Of a DNA stretch of 64,000 bases, positions 8,955 to 17,563 are shown piece after piece. The stretch's first letter is position 1, and each line of letters begins with the position of its first letter. The notes below the pieces were generated by a model. The model was not told the origin of the DNA and searched no databases. It saw only the letters and a program-made list of their open reading frames with translations. A program made the translations under genes and the position numbers. This stretch comes from Saccharothrix sp. NRRL B-16314. Its GTDB lineage: Bacteria > Actinomycetota > Actinomycetes > Mycobacteriales > Pseudonocardiaceae. Location: NCBI RefSeq assembly GCF_000716595.1, contig NZ_JNXC01000004.1:218084-282083 (forward strand), in the 5' to 3' direction.

Positions 8955-10105
8955 GCGGTGAACCCCAATCGCCGTGCCGCCAGTTCGGTCATGACCTCGG
9001 TCGCGCCGCCCCCGATGCCGAGGATGCGCGCGTCCCGGTAGTGCCGCTCGACCTCCGCGTCACGGAGGTAGCCGGCGCCGCCGTGCAGCTGGACCGCCGC
9101 GTCGACGACGAACGAGCACGCCTCCACGGCCGCGTTCTTCGCGAAGCAGACCTGTGCGACGACTTCCTGCCCCTGCGCGGCCTGTGCCGCCACCTCGCGC
9201 GTGTACGTGCGGACGAGGTCGATGCGTTGCGCCATCTCCACCAGCCGGTGGCTGACGACCTGGCGGGCGATGAGCGGTTTGCCGAACGTCTCGCGTTCCC
9301 TCGTGTACGCCACGGTCAGGTCGAGGCAGCGCTGGGCCGTCGCGTAGGCCTGCACGGCCAGCGAGATCCGCTCCACCTGGAACTGGCGCATGACCAGCGC
9401 GAACCCGGCGTTCTCCTCGCCGACCAGGTTGGCCACCGGCACCCGTGCGTCCGCGAAGGAGAGGTCGGCGGTGTCCGAGCAGTGCCAGCCCATCTTCTCC
9501 AGCCTGCGGTCCACGGTGAAGCCGGGCGTGCCCTTCTCGATCACGAGCAGGCTCACCCCGCCGTACCCGGGACCGCCGGTGCGGACCGCTGTGGTGACGA
9601 AGTCCGCCCGGTCACCGGACGTGATGAACGCCTTCGAACCGTTCACCACGTAGTGGTCGCCTTCGCGGCGGGCGGTGGTGCGCAGGGCCGCCACGTCCGA
9701 ACCGCCACCCGGTTCGGTGATGCCGAGCGACCCGATCAGCTCACCGTCCAGCGTGGGCCGGACGAACCGGTCGATCAGGTCCTCGTTCCCCGAGTCGACG
9801 ATGTGCGGCAACGCGATGCCGTGCGTGAGCAGCCCGGCGACCAGTCCGGACGAACCACCGGCCTGGATCAGCTCCTCGGTGACCACGACGGTGTCGAGCA
9901 GGTCGCCCGCACCGCCGAGGTGCCCGGGGAAGCCGATGCCCAGCAGGCCGATCTTCGCGGCCGTCCGGTGCAGCTCGCGGGGCAGCTCACCGGCCCGCTC
10001 CCAGTCCGACAGGTGCGGCACGATCTCCTGCTCGGTGAACTTCCGCACGGTCGCGCGGAGGTCCCGGCGCTCCGGTGTCCCGAACAGCTCGGACGTCGTG
10101 GTCAC
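8951..10105 (-). CDS. Acyl-CoA dehydrogenase (citronellyl/isovaleryl-like position in operon)
   Basis: 384 residues from a GTG at 10103-10105 that overlaps the previous stop as GTGA. A longer open frame upstream lacks support. Family motifs: GITEPGGGSDVAALRT near 135 for flavin binding and QLHGGAGYLRDAEVERHYRDARILGIGGGATEV at the C-terminus. Where short-chain enzymes have the catalytic Glu (YEGTSE), this has G-G-G-A-T-E, a pattern seen when the base sits on an earlier helix, as in branched-chain enzymes. It presumably supplies the unsaturated acyl-CoA that the carboxylase uses. Confidence 0.92.
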   Translation of the reverse strand: MTTTSELFGTPERRDLRATVRKFTEQEIVPHLSDWERAGELPRELHRTAAKIGLLGIGFPGHLGGAGDLLDTVVVTEELIQAGGSSGLVAGLLTHGIALPHIVDSGNEDLIDRFVRPTLDGELIGSLGITEPGGGSDVAALRTTARREGDHYVVNGSKAFITSGDRADFVTTAVRTGGPGYGGVSLLVIEKGTPGFTVDRRLEKMGWHCSDTADLSFADARVPVANLVGEENAGFALVMRQFQVERISLAVQAYATAQRCLDLTVAYTRERETFGKPLIARQVVSHRLVEMAQRIDLVRTYTREVAAQAAQGQEVVAQVCFAKNAAVEACSFVVDAAVQLHGGAGYLRDAEVERHYRDARILGIGGGATEVMTELAARRLGFTA

Positions 10106-10437
10106 AGCAGGGCCTCCGGGATGTCGACGTGGCGGGACCGCAGCCACTCCCCCAGCGCCTTGGCCTGCGGGTCGAAGCGGGTGGACGAGGCGACGCCGTC
10201 ACCGAGCAGGCCGTGCAGCACGAAGTTCAGCGCCTTGAGGTTCGGCAGCTCGTGCCGGTCGACCTCACCGGCCTCGGGCAGCAGTTCCTTCAGCCGCTCG
10301 ACCGTGAGCTCGGTGCGCAGCCACTCGTACTGCGCGTCGGTGCGCACCCACACGCCGAGGTTGGCGTCACCGCCCTTGTCACCGGAACGCGCGCCGGCGA
10401 TCGTGCCCAGCGGAACCCTCCTGGAGGTGGGCCTCAT
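10102..10437 (-). CDS. AtuA-related C-terminal domain protein
   Basis: 111 residues from an ATG overlapping the AtuA-like stop (ATGA). It contains V-P-L-G-T-I-A-G-A-R-S-G-D-K-G-G-D-A-N-L-G-V-W, a conserved Gly/Asp-rich signature of the small domain that is either fused to or encoded beside AtuA (DUF1446) proteins. It almost surely forms a complex with the upstream gene product. Its reaction is not established. Confidence 0.85.
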   Translation of the reverse strand: MRPTSRRVPLGTIAGARSGDKGGDANLGVWVRTDAQYEWLRTELTVERLKELLPEAGEVDRHELPNLKALNFVLHGLLGDGVASSTRFDPQAKALGEWLRSRHVDIPEALL

Positions 10438-11675
10438 ACCTCGACCACCTTCCCGTCCGGCAGCACGGCCTGGTGCGACACCGACGTGCGCGGCACGTAC
10501 GCGGCCTTGTACACGCCGAACGGCGTGCCGTCGCCGGGCGGCGCGGTGACGTGGAAACCCGGGTAGGAGCCCAAGGCCAGCTCGATGCCCGCCCGCGAGA
10601 ACGCCTTGGCCCGCTTGGCATCCGCCGTCTTCACGGTGACGTGCAGCAGCGCGCTCGCCGCCTCCTCGGTGTCCGCGTCGACGTGTTCCGTGCGCGCCAA
10701 CGTCCACGTCAGGCCGTCGGCGCCGAGAGCGGCTTCCAGCTGGTGCCGGACCAGGTCCGCCTTGGCCTCGACGTCCAACCCGGTCAGCACGAACGTGGTG
10801 GAGTTGCGGAACCCGCCCAGGGTGTTGAGGCAGACCTTGAGCGTGTCCGGCGGCGGCGAGCCCTTCACCCCGGAGATCCGGACGCCCCGGTCGTGCGGGT
10901 CCAGTCGGATGGTGTCGAAGTGGCTGACCACGTCCGGGCCGGGGTAGGCGGGCGCGCCGATCTCGTAGAGCAGCTGGGCGGTGACGGTGTCCACGGTGAC
11001 CGCGCCGCCCGTGCCGTCGTGCTTGGTGATGACCGACGAGCCGTCCGCCTCGATCTCGGCGATCGGGAAGCCCGGCCTGGTCGCGTCGATCGCGGTGAAG
11101 GACGAGTAGTTGCCGCCGGTGGCCTGCGTGCCGCACTCCAGCACGTGCCCGGCGACGGTCGCGCCCGCCAGCGCGTCCCAGTCCTCCCGGCCCCAGCCGA
11201 AGTGCGCCGCGGCCGGTCCGACGACCAGCGACGCGTCGGTGACGCGGCCGGTGACCACGACGTCGGCCCCGGCGTTCAGGCATTCGGCGATGCCCCACGC
11301 GCCGAGGTAGGCGTTGGCGGTCAACGCCTCCGGGAACCGGTCGCGCAGGTCGTCACCGGTCACGTGGGCGACCTTGGCGCCGAGGCCGAGCTCGTCGATC
11401 GCCTCGGCCAGGCCCTCCGGGTTCAGCCCGCCCGCGTTGGAGACGATCTTGACGCCGCGTTCGAGGGCACGGGCCAGGTTCTCCTCGAGCTGGCGCAGGA
11501 ACGTGCGGGCGTACCCGAGTCCGGCGTCCTTCATCCGGTCGCGGCCCAGGATGAGCATGGTCAGCTCGGCCAGGTAGTCGCCGGTGAGCACGTCCAGGTC
11601 GCCGCCGTCCAGCATCTCGCGGACGGCGGAGAACCGGTCGCCGTAGAAGCCCGAGGCGTTCCCGATCCGGATCAC
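10434..11675 (-). CDS. Acyclic terpene utilization AtuA family protein (DUF1446)
   Basis: 413 residues from a GTG at 11673-11675 (GTGA overlap with the upstream gene). The start [11 protein letters not shown], the segment V-S-N-A-G-G-L-N-P and [12 protein letters not shown] are typical of DUF1446/AtuA. AtuA is required for citronellol and geraniol catabolism in Pseudomonas, but its biochemical role is unclear. Here it is locked by 4-base overlaps between a TIGR03084 gene and the AtuA-related domain gene, in the same operon as a carboxylase and two acyl-CoA dehydrogenases. That context supports a branched or terpenoid acid degradation pathway. Confidence 0.88.
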   Translation of the reverse strand: MIRIGNASGFYGDRFSAVREMLDGGDLDVLTGDYLAELTMLILGRDRMKDAGLGYARTFLRQLEENLARALERGVKIVSNAGGLNPEGLAEAIDELGLGAKVAHVTGDDLRDRFPEALTANAYLGAWGIAECLNAGADVVVTGRVTDASLVVGPAAAHFGWGREDWDALAGATVAGHVLECGTQATGGNYSSFTAIDATRPGFPIAEIEADGSSVITKHDGTGGAVTVDTVTAQLLYEIGAPAYPGPDVVSHFDTIRLDPHDRGVRISGVKGSPPPDTLKVCLNTLGGFRNSTTFVLTGLDVEAKADLVRHQLEAALGADGLTWTLARTEHVDADTEEAASALLHVTVKTADAKRAKAFSRAGIELALGSYPGFHVTAPPGDGTPFGVYKAAYVPRTSVSHQAVLPDGKVVEV

Positions 11676-12421
11676 GGCTGCCCCTTGTCCCGGCCGGGTC
11701 CGGGCGGGCCCGCGAACGCCTGCGCGATGGGCAGCCACGCCTCGGCGTTGGCGCCGACGGCCGTGACGGCGAGGTCGTCGCGGTGCCGGCGCCGGGTCGC
11801 CAGCAGGCAGAAGTCCAGCGCCGGTCCGGTGATCCGGTCCTCGGCGTCCGCCGGGCCCCACGTCCACAGGTCGCCCTCGGGCCCGAGCAGCTCCACCCGG
11901 AGCGGCACCTGCGGCACCGGCAGGCCGTTGACCATGAACGCGTAGCCGAACGCGCGGACCGCGATGTGCGCGACGTGCTTGAGCCGGTCGGTCGGCGCAC
12001 GGGTGACGCCGAGCGCGTCGGCCACGTCCTGGCCGTGCGCCCACGTCTCCATCAGCCGGGCGGTGGCCATCGACGCGGGGCTCATCGGCGGGCCGAACCA
12101 CGGCACCTTCACGCCCGGCGGCACGGCGAGCAGCGCGTCGGCCAGCTCGTCGCGGCCCTCCCGCCACTGCTCCAGGGTGACCGGCTCACGCGCGCCCTCG
12201 TCCACCATGTCCGGCGTGGCCCGCTTCAGCGCTTCGGCGAACGCCTCCGGGTCGCGCGCGGCGAGCGCGGAGATCCGGTCGGTCCAGTGCAGGTGGGCGA
12301 TCTGGTTGGCGATCGTCCAGCCCGGCGCGGGGGTGGGCGCCGACCAGTCGTCCAGTGGGGCGACGAGGGCGTCCAGCACCTCGCTCTCGGTGCGCAGGTC
12401 GATCAGGATCTCGTTGATCAC
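11672..12421 (-). CDS. TIGR03084-family protein (DinB/maleylpyruvate isomerase-like fold)
   Basis: 249 residues from a GTG that overlaps the tetR stop (GTGA). The N-terminal half carries the mycothiol-dependent maleylpyruvate isomerase/DinB pattern: [14 protein letters not shown] near 35-48, and W-A-H-G-Q-D-V-A-D near 127, where His residues could bind a metal. The second half is the TIGR03084-specific domain. Actinobacterial homologues often sit beside DUF1446 genes. A thiol-dependent isomerase or detoxification role is inference only. Confidence 0.8.
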   Translation of the reverse strand: MINEILIDLRTESEVLDALVAPLDDWSAPTPAPGWTIANQIAHLHWTDRISALAARDPEAFAEALKRATPDMVDEGAREPVTLEQWREGRDELADALLAVPPGVKVPWFGPPMSPASMATARLMETWAHGQDVADALGVTRAPTDRLKHVAHIAVRAFGYAFMVNGLPVPQVPLRVELLGPEGDLWTWGPADAEDRITGPALDFCLLATRRRHRDDLAVTAVGANAEAWLPIAQAFAGPPGPGRDKGQP

Positions 12422-13032
12422 AGCGTGTCCTCCAGCATCCGCGCCCAGTGCCCGATGACCCGCTTGCGCCGCTTGCCGTCGTCGGTGAGCTGGTTGGCCA
12501 GGGCCAGCCCGCGCACCAGGTCGAGCGTGATCTGCACGGCTTCGCGGACGCCGGGTTTGGTCTCGTCGGCGTTCAGCAGTTCGACGGCCAGGCGGTGCGT
12601 CTCACGGCCCAGCCGGACCTCCAGCGGCACCACCACGGTCTTGAGGTCGGGATCGGTGCGTGCCGCGACCCACAGTTCGAGGGCGGCGGTGAACAGGTCG
12701 CTGGCGTAGTAGTCGGCGATCAGCTCGACCACCGCGACGGTGCTCCCGTTGACCAGCTTCGCCCGCTCCTTGAGGTGCAGGACGCTCTCCACGCCCAGGT
12801 GCTCGACGGCCGCCGCGACCAGCTCGCCGCGGGTGCGGAAGTGGTGCAGCTGAGCGCCCCGGGACACGCCCGCGCGCTCGGCGACCACGGTGGTCGTCGT
12901 GCCCGCCCAGCCGTGTTCGACCAGGCACTCGACGGTCGCCTCCATGAGCTTGCGCCGCGTCTCCCGGCTGCGGTCGGCCTGCCGCCTGGTCTCCTTGGGC
13001 CCGATCCCCTTGGGCGTGGTGTCCGTGGCCAT
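12418..13032 (-). CDS. TetR-family transcriptional regulator of the Atu-like operon
   Basis: 204 residues. The TetR DNA-binding domain (about 25-75: [18 protein letters not shown]) is followed by a helical ligand domain. It is the first gene of the eight-gene run. A very long palindrome containing a TTGACT -35 box lies 13 to 58 bases before the ATG. The ATG lacks a ribosome-binding site and sits about 7 bases after a possible -10 (AACACT), so it may be translated from a leaderless message. The simplest reading is autorepression relieved by a pathway acyl-CoA. Confidence 0.92.
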   Translation of the reverse strand: MATDTTPKGIGPKETRRQADRSRETRRKLMEATVECLVEHGWAGTTTTVVAERAGVSRGAQLHHFRTRGELVAAAVEHLGVESVLHLKERAKLVNGSTVAVVELIADYYASDLFTAALELWVAARTDPDLKTVVVPLEVRLGRETHRLAVELLNADETKPGVREAVQITLDLVRGLALANQLTDDGKRRKRVIGHWARMLEDTL

Positions 13033-13044
13033 GGGACCGAGTGT

Positions 13045-13090
13045 TCCGCGCTACTAACAAACAGTCAAGACTGATTGTTAGTAGCGCGGA
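13045..13090. promoter_or_regulatory. TetR operator/promoter: 22-bp inverted repeat overlapping -35
   Basis: Arms at 13045-13066 and 13069-13090 are complementary over 22 bases with one mismatch and a 2-base spacer. The core half is CTACTAACAAACAGTC. On the minus strand the centre contains TTGACT, with AACACT 17 bases further (13045-13040) and the tetR ATG 7 bases after that. Occupancy would block the promoter. It is much longer than a single TetR dimer site, which suggests two dimers or a hairpin. Confidence 0.75.
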
Positions 13091-13105
13091 CCGTGCTCGG
13101 ACCGC

Positions 13106-13498
13106 CTACCAGCCGCCCTGCGCCATCGTCTGGAACAGCCACTCGCCGTCGACCTTCACCAGCAGGTCGCCGTACCGCACGACCTGCGAGAACCCATCGA
13201 CCGTGAAGGTCGCGTCGGTGATCACGAACACGAGGTTCGCGTTGATGAAGTGCGGCGTGCGGACCGACTCCATCCGCACGTCACCCTCACCGAGGGTCGC
13301 TTCCATGTCGGCGAGGAACCGCGCCCGGTCCCACGACTGCGCCGACCCGTCGGTGACCGCGTTGACCGGGAACAGGGCCATCCCGGCCATCGCCTCGACG
13401 TCCTTGGCCACGGCCCGGGCGTCCCACTTCTCGAACCACGCGAGCACGCCCGCCACGTCGTCATCGGTCGGCACGAATCCCACTCCGGTGTCACCCAT
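13106..13498 (-). CDS. SnoaL-like/NTF2-fold protein (DUF4440-type)
   Basis: 130 residues from the ATG at 13496-13498. It shows the cone-shaped alpha+beta barrel pattern: a helix with W-F-E-K-W-D-A-R-A-V-A-K-D-V-E, then curved strands ending T-F-T-V-D-G-F-S-Q-V-V-R-Y-G-D-L-L-V-K-V. Such proteins are small isomerases, cyclases or ligand carriers; no catalytic assignment is possible. It is transcribed away from the flavin oxidase gene. There is no ribosome-binding site, and a TACGCT -10-like box lies 7 bases before the ATG, so it may be leaderless. Confidence 0.7.
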   Translation of the reverse strand: MGDTGVGFVPTDDDVAGVLAWFEKWDARAVAKDVEAMAGMALFPVNAVTDGSAQSWDRARFLADMEATLGEGDVRMESVRTPHFINANLVFVITDATFTVDGFSQVVRYGDLLVKVDGEWLFQTMAQGGW

Positions 13499-13544
13499 GC
13501 CGTACAGCGTACGGTAGGTCGTACGATCCCGCTCCCGGTCGACC

Positions 13545-13579
13545 GAACAGCGGTTCCGAACCGATTCGGACCGCTGTTC
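13545..13579. promoter_or_regulatory. Inverted repeat between SnoaL-like and flavin oxidase genes
   Basis: GAACAGCGGTTCCGAA at 13545 is matched by TTCGGACCGCTGTTC ending at 13579, complementary except for one extra base. It lies in the divergent intergenic region 28 bases before the oxidase start. Repeated GTAC half-sites (13502-13524) lie closer to the SnoaL-like gene. An operator or transcript hairpin is likely; its partner is unknown. Confidence 0.5.
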
Positions 13580-13606
13580 CATGGGTGACCTGACGAGGAG
13601 GTCGGT

Positions 13607-15007
13607 GTGGGCGCTTCGCGGCGGGACCTGTTGCGCTGGTGGGGAATCGCCACGCTCACGACGGCGGGGAGCGCCGCCGCCGGGCCGCCGCCGCGGTGGC
13701 AGCGGCTGCGCGCCCGACTTCACGGCGACCTGCTCCAGCCAGGTGACCCCGACTACGAGACCGTGCGGCTGCCGTTCAACTCGCTGTTCGACCACCAACG
13801 GCCGGCGGCGATCGCCCGCTGCACCCGGGTGGAGGACGTGCAGCACTGCTTAACGGAAGCCCGGCGCGCCGACATCCGGGTGGCGGCCCGCAGCGGTGGG
13901 CACAGCTACCCCGGGTACTCCACACCGCACGACGGGCTGGTGGTGGATCTCGCGCCGATGTCCGGGATCGAGGTGCGGCCCGACGGCACGGCCGTGATCG
14001 GCGCCGGCGCACGTCTCGGCGACGTCTACGCCACGCTGGGCGCGGCCGGGCGCTGCCTGCCCGCCGGGAACTGCCCCTCGGTCGGCATCGCCGGTCTCAC
14101 GCTGGGCGGCGGCATCGGCTGGGTGGACCGCACGTACGGCCTCACGTGCGACTGGCTGCGCGGCGCCCGGGTGGTCACCGCGGACAGCCGCGTGCTCACG
14201 GCGTCGGCCGATCGTGAACCGGACCTGTTCTGGGCGCTGCGCGGCGGGGGAGGCGGGAACTTCGGCGTGGTCACGTCGTTCGAGTTCGCCACCGCGCCGG
14301 CGCCCGACGTGCTGACGGTGTTCCGCGTCCGGTTCCCGGCCGGGTCGGCGGCGGACGTGCTCGGCGGCTGGCAACCGTGGAGCGTGGCCGTGCCCGAGGA
14401 GGTGTCCAGCGTCTGCGTCGTCCTGCCGGACGGCTCGGTCGACCTCACCGGTTGCGCCATCGCCCCGGCGACCGCGCTACGGGCAGAGGTGGCTCGACTG
14501 CTCGGCGCGATCGGCGTCGACGCGCCGTTGGAGCACGCCGAGGTGGACTACCTGACCGCGATGCGGATCATGACCGGCGGCCACCCGCCGCGCAACGCGT
14601 TCCGGGAGTCGTCCCGCGTCGCGGACGGGATGTGGTCCGATCCGGCGGCGGTCGCGGGAACGTTGCGCGGCAGGAAGAGCCCGCTGCTCATCGTCGGCGC
14701 GCTGGGTGGCGCGATCGACCGGCTGACGCCCACCGACACGGCGTACCCGCACCGGGGCGCGCCGACGTCGATCTCGGTGTTCGGCGCGGTGGGCGACCTG
14801 CCGCCGGAGCGGGTGACCCGCGAGGTGGACGAGGTGCAGCAGGAGTTGGCCGGGCTGATCGGCACCGGCACGTACATCAACTACCTGGACCCGGAGCAGG
14901 AGGACTGGGCCGCCACCTCATACCGCCACAACCTGCCCCGCCTGCGCGCCGTCGCCCGCCGCTACGACCCGGACCGCGTGCTGCGGTTCCCCCAGTCGGT
15001 GCGGTAG
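13607..15007 (+). CDS. Tat-exported FAD-dependent oxidase, berberine-bridge-enzyme type (PCMH fold)
   Basis: 466 residues from a GTG after GAGGAGG. The N-terminus S-R-R-D-L-L (4-9) plus a hydrophobic stretch is a Tat signal, as expected for a protein folded with its cofactor. The FAD domain holds RSGGHSYPGYS with His99, and AGNCPSVGIAGLTLGGGIGW with Cys156. In glucooligosaccharide-oxidase and berberine-bridge relatives these two residues bind FAD doubly. The C-terminal N-Y-L-D-P-E is the BBE motif. It probably oxidises a sugar or alcohol with O2; the substrate is unknown. It is divergent from the SnoaL-like gene. Confidence 0.88.
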   Translation: MGASRRDLLRWWGIATLTTAGSAAAGPPPRWQRLRARLHGDLLQPGDPDYETVRLPFNSLFDHQRPAAIARCTRVEDVQHCLTEARRADIRVAARSGGHSYPGYSTPHDGLVVDLAPMSGIEVRPDGTAVIGAGARLGDVYATLGAAGRCLPAGNCPSVGIAGLTLGGGIGWVDRTYGLTCDWLRGARVVTADSRVLTASADREPDLFWALRGGGGGNFGVVTSFEFATAPAPDVLTVFRVRFPAGSAADVLGGWQPWSVAVPEEVSSVCVVLPDGSVDLTGCAIAPATALRAEVARLLGAIGVDAPLEHAEVDYLTAMRIMTGGHPPRNAFRESSRVADGMWSDPAAVAGTLRGRKSPLLIVGALGGAIDRLTPTDTAYPHRGAPTSISVFGAVGDLPPERVTREVDEVQQELAGLIGTGTYINYLDPEQEDWAATSYRHNLPRLRAVARRYDPDRVLRFPQSVR

Positions 15008-15012
15008 GTCGT

Positions 15013-15608
15013 CTACAGCATCCCGGCGGCGCGGAAGAGCCGGTCGTAGATCTCGCGGATCACGGCCTCCTTGCGCGCGTTGTAGTCCATGACGTGCCCG
15101 CCGCCGGGGATCGCCGCCCGTTTCGCCTCCTCGTACCGCGCGCGGTCGTCCGGATGGGCGCGCAGCCAGTCGCGGAACATGCGGGTCCGGATGGTCTCGG
15201 GGCTGTCCGGACCGTGCACGTGCAGGTTCGTGCGGGGCTCGGCGAGCGTCAGGCACCGGTGCTGGTGGAACGACGGCTCCCGGATGACGAGGACGTAGCC
15301 GGCGCGTTCGAGCGCGGGGACGTACCGGTCCTCGTTCTGGGGTCGGCGACCGTGAGGTTGATGTCGATCACGTCCTTGGCGGCCAACCCCTCCACGGAGG
15401 TCGATCCGACGTGCTCGACGTCCAGGACCGCGTCGCCGAGCGCCGTGCGGATCCCCGCCGCCAGGGTTTCGTAGCGGCCGGGCCACCGGGGGTCGTACGG
15501 CACGATCGTGACCGGTGCGGGCGCGGGCGGACCCAGGACCCACGGGTTCTCAGACGGGTCGGCGTCGTGGTGTCGGGTGATCTCGTCGAAAGTCGGCACC
15601 CGCCGCAA
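15013..15608 (-). pseudogene. GrpB-family protein, frameshifted
   Basis: The N-terminal half (from a TTG at 15608 or a GTG at 15599) reads through I-V-P-Y-D-P-R-W-P-G-R-Y and V-E-H-V-G-S-T-S-V-E-G-L-A-A-K-D-V-I-D-I-N-L, the nucleotidyltransferase-like GrpB core, to V-A-D-P. The rest (N-E-D-R-Y-V-P-A-L-E-R-A-G-Y-V-L, then H-R-C-L-T, then ending L-F-R-A-A-G-M-L) is in another frame. The switch falls at a GGGG run at 15339-15342, and one added base restores the family sequence. This is either a real one-base deletion or a sequencing error in a homopolymer. Function of the family is unclear. Confidence 0.8.
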
Positions 15609-15651
15609 GGTAGCGCCGTCGAACGGGGACGTCCACCGCTTTCGGGGCCGG

Positions 15652-17556
15652 TCAGAGCAGGGTCAGCTGCTCCTGGACCAGGGGCGCCGGTGGGGTCGAC
15701 GCGGGGAGGCTGCCTTCGGGCCACAGACCTTCCTCGTCGCCCGGAACGCCCACCTCCGCACGCTTGCCGCGCGCGTCCAAACCGTGCTTGGCCAGCAGTG
15801 GGCCGATGCGGGCGGCGAGCAGACGGCGGTACCGGGCGTCCACGTAGGACCCGCGCGCGTACAGCTCCCGGTAGTCACCGGCCAGGTCCGGCCGTTCCCG
15901 CAGCAGCCACCGGGCGAACCACTCCCGCGCGCCCGGCCGCAGGTGCAGCGGCAGCACGGTCACGCCCGTCGCGCCCGCCGCCGCGATGGACGCCAGCAGC
16001 TCGTCCAACTGCTCGTCCGAGTCGGTCAGCCGGGGCAGCACCGGCGCGACGAACACCCCGCACGGCAGGCCCGCGTCCCGGATCCGGCGCACCAGGTCCA
16101 ACCGCGCCTGAGGGGTCGGCGTGCCCGGTTCGAGGCCTGCCTGCAGGTCCCGGTCCAACAACGCGAGCGACACCCCGATGCCCACCGACACCGACGACGC
16201 CGCGTCCGCCAGCAGCGGGAGGTCGCGGGCCAGCACGGTGCCCTTCGTGAGGATCGAGAACGGCGTCCCGGAGTCGGCCAGCGCCCGGATGATGCCCGGC
16301 ATCAACGCGTACCGACCCTCCGCCCGCTGGTACGGGTCGGTGTTCGTGCCCATGGCCACGTGCTCGCGCCGCCACCGGCGGGACCGCAGCTGACCCTTCA
16401 GCACCTCCACCGCGTTGACCTTCACCACCACCTGGGTGTCGAAGTCCCGCCCCGCGTCGAGGTCCAGGTACGTGTGCGTGTTGCGGGCGAAGCAGTTGTG
16501 GCTGACCAGGCCGTTGGCCACGAAGTCACCGGTGCCGGTGGTGATGTCGTACAGGGTCCGCGCCACCCCCAGCGACTCGACCGACACCACCGCCAGCCGG
16601 GACGTCACGGGCACGGTCATGCCCTCCACCGCGTTGCCGCGCGGGATCGCCGGACCGATCAGGTGCAGGAACCGCAGCCGCTCGGCCAGCCCGCCGAGGA
16701 CCCGCACCCCGCGCACCTCGACCACGTGCCCCACGCGCAGCCGGGTCAACGCCAGCACCGCCGCGTCGAACACCGCGCCGTCGGCGCTGGACATCACCAA
16801 CTGCCCGCCGGTGGAGCTGCCGCGCGCGTCGAACAGGCCCGCCAGGAACCCCTTCGACCACTCCTCCCCCGGCGTCACCGGCCAGTCGACCAGGTCCTGC
16901 TCGCGCGGCACGCGCCCGCCGGTGTACTCGCGCAGCCGGGCCAGCACGTCCGGGTGGCTGGGCAGACCGCCGCGCACCACGCCCCACAGGTAGCCGGTGC
17001 GGTACTGCTCGCCCTGCGCGGGCGGTGCGGCGAACCGGCCCGTCCCGACCAGCTGCGCGCCCTTGACCAGGAACGGGCGTTCCTCGAAGTCCGCGCACCG
17101 GCCGGGCGTGACGTGCTTCCAGCCCTCGTCGGTGAGGAACCGGTGGTCGCCGCCCGAGACGACCTGGGTGCCGTCGGCCAACGTCACCCGGTACGCGGGC
17201 TTGGTGGTCTGCCAGTGCGCCCGCACGCGGGTGACCACGAACCGGCCTTCGACCGTGCCGAACACCGCCTCGCCCACGGTCAGCTCGGCGATGGGCTTGG
17301 TGCGCCCGTCGGCCAGCAGCACCGGCGTGTCACCGGTCAGGCAGTACGTGCAGCCGTGCGTGCAGCCCCGGTACGGGTTGACCGTCCAGCCGAACGGCAG
17401 GTCACCGCCCTGGACCTTGTTGAGCACGGACTTGGCGTTCACCTCGTGGAACACGATGTCGGCGAAGTCCGGAGTTCGTACGCTGCGAACCAGCCCCGGC
17501 AACCCCGGCAGAGCCTGCTGCCGGTCGGCCCCGTCCTTCTGCCCGTCCCATCGCAT
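15652..17556 (-). CDS. Intein-containing Rv2578c-family radical SAM protein
   Basis: 634 residues from the ATG at 17554-17556 (MRWDGQ, the family's usual start). The host protein is a radical SAM enzyme with P-Y-R-G-C-T-H-G-C-T-Y-C, a C-x3-C-x2-C cluster motif. Later blocks include M-G-T-N-T-D-P-Y-Q and S-I-L-T-K-G-T. An intein (residues 72-354) interrupts it just before the third cluster Cys. The [4Fe-4S] site can therefore form only after protein splicing, in which the Cys after the intein becomes the third ligand. The spliced product would be about 351 residues. A LexA-type box lies 8 bases upstream of the start, so DNA damage may induce it. The family reaction is unknown. Confidence 0.93.
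   Translation of the reverse strand: MRWDGQKDGADRQQALPGLPGLVRSVRTPDFADIVFHEVNAKSVLNKVQGGDLPFGWTVNPYRGCTHGCTYCLTGDTPVLLADGRTKPIAELTVGEAVFGTVEGRFVVTRVRAHWQTTKPAYRVTLADGTQVVSGGDHRFLTDEGWKHVTPGRCADFEERPFLVKGAQLVGTGRFAAPPAQGEQYRTGYLWGVVRGGLPSHPDVLARLREYTGGRVPREQDLVDWPVTPGEEWSKGFLAGLFDARGSSTGGQLVMSSADGAVFDAAVLALTRLRVGHVVEVRGVRVLGGLAERLRFLHLIGPAIPRGNAVEGMTVPVTSRLAVVSVESLGVARTLYDITTGTGDFVANGLVSHNCFARNTHTYLDLDAGRDFDTQVVVKVNAVEVLKGQLRSRRWRREHVAMGTNTDPYQRAEGRYALMPGIIRALADSGTPFSILTKGTVLARDLPLLADAASSVSVGIGVSLALLDRDLQAGLEPGTPTPQARLDLVRRIRDAGLPCGVFVAPVLPRLTDSDEQLDELLASIAAAGATGVTVLPLHLRPGAREWFARWLLRERPDLAGDYRELYARGSYVDARYRRLLAARIGPLLAKHGLDARGKRAEVGVPGDEEGLWPEGSLPASTPPAPLVQEQLTLL
16495..17343 (-). other. Intein (283 residues) in radical SAM gene, with degenerate LAGLIDADG endonuclease
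   Basis: Starts C-L-T-G-D-T-P-V-L-L-A-D-G (block A, Cys1 nucleophile). Block B has G-G-D-H-R-F-L-T. It ends Y-D-I-T-T-G-T-G-D-F-V-A-N-G-L-V-S-H-N followed by Cys+1 (blocks F and G, with His-Asn). Splicing residues are intact. The homing-endonuclease part has L-A-G-L-F-D-A-R-G, where the last acidic residue of LAGLIDADG is Arg, and a first motif reduced to Y-L-W-G-V-V-R-G-G with no Asp. At 283 residues it is shorter than most full endonuclease inteins. Splicing-competent but endonuclease-dead is the likely state. Confidence 0.92.
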
Positions 17557-17563
17557 AAGTCCA

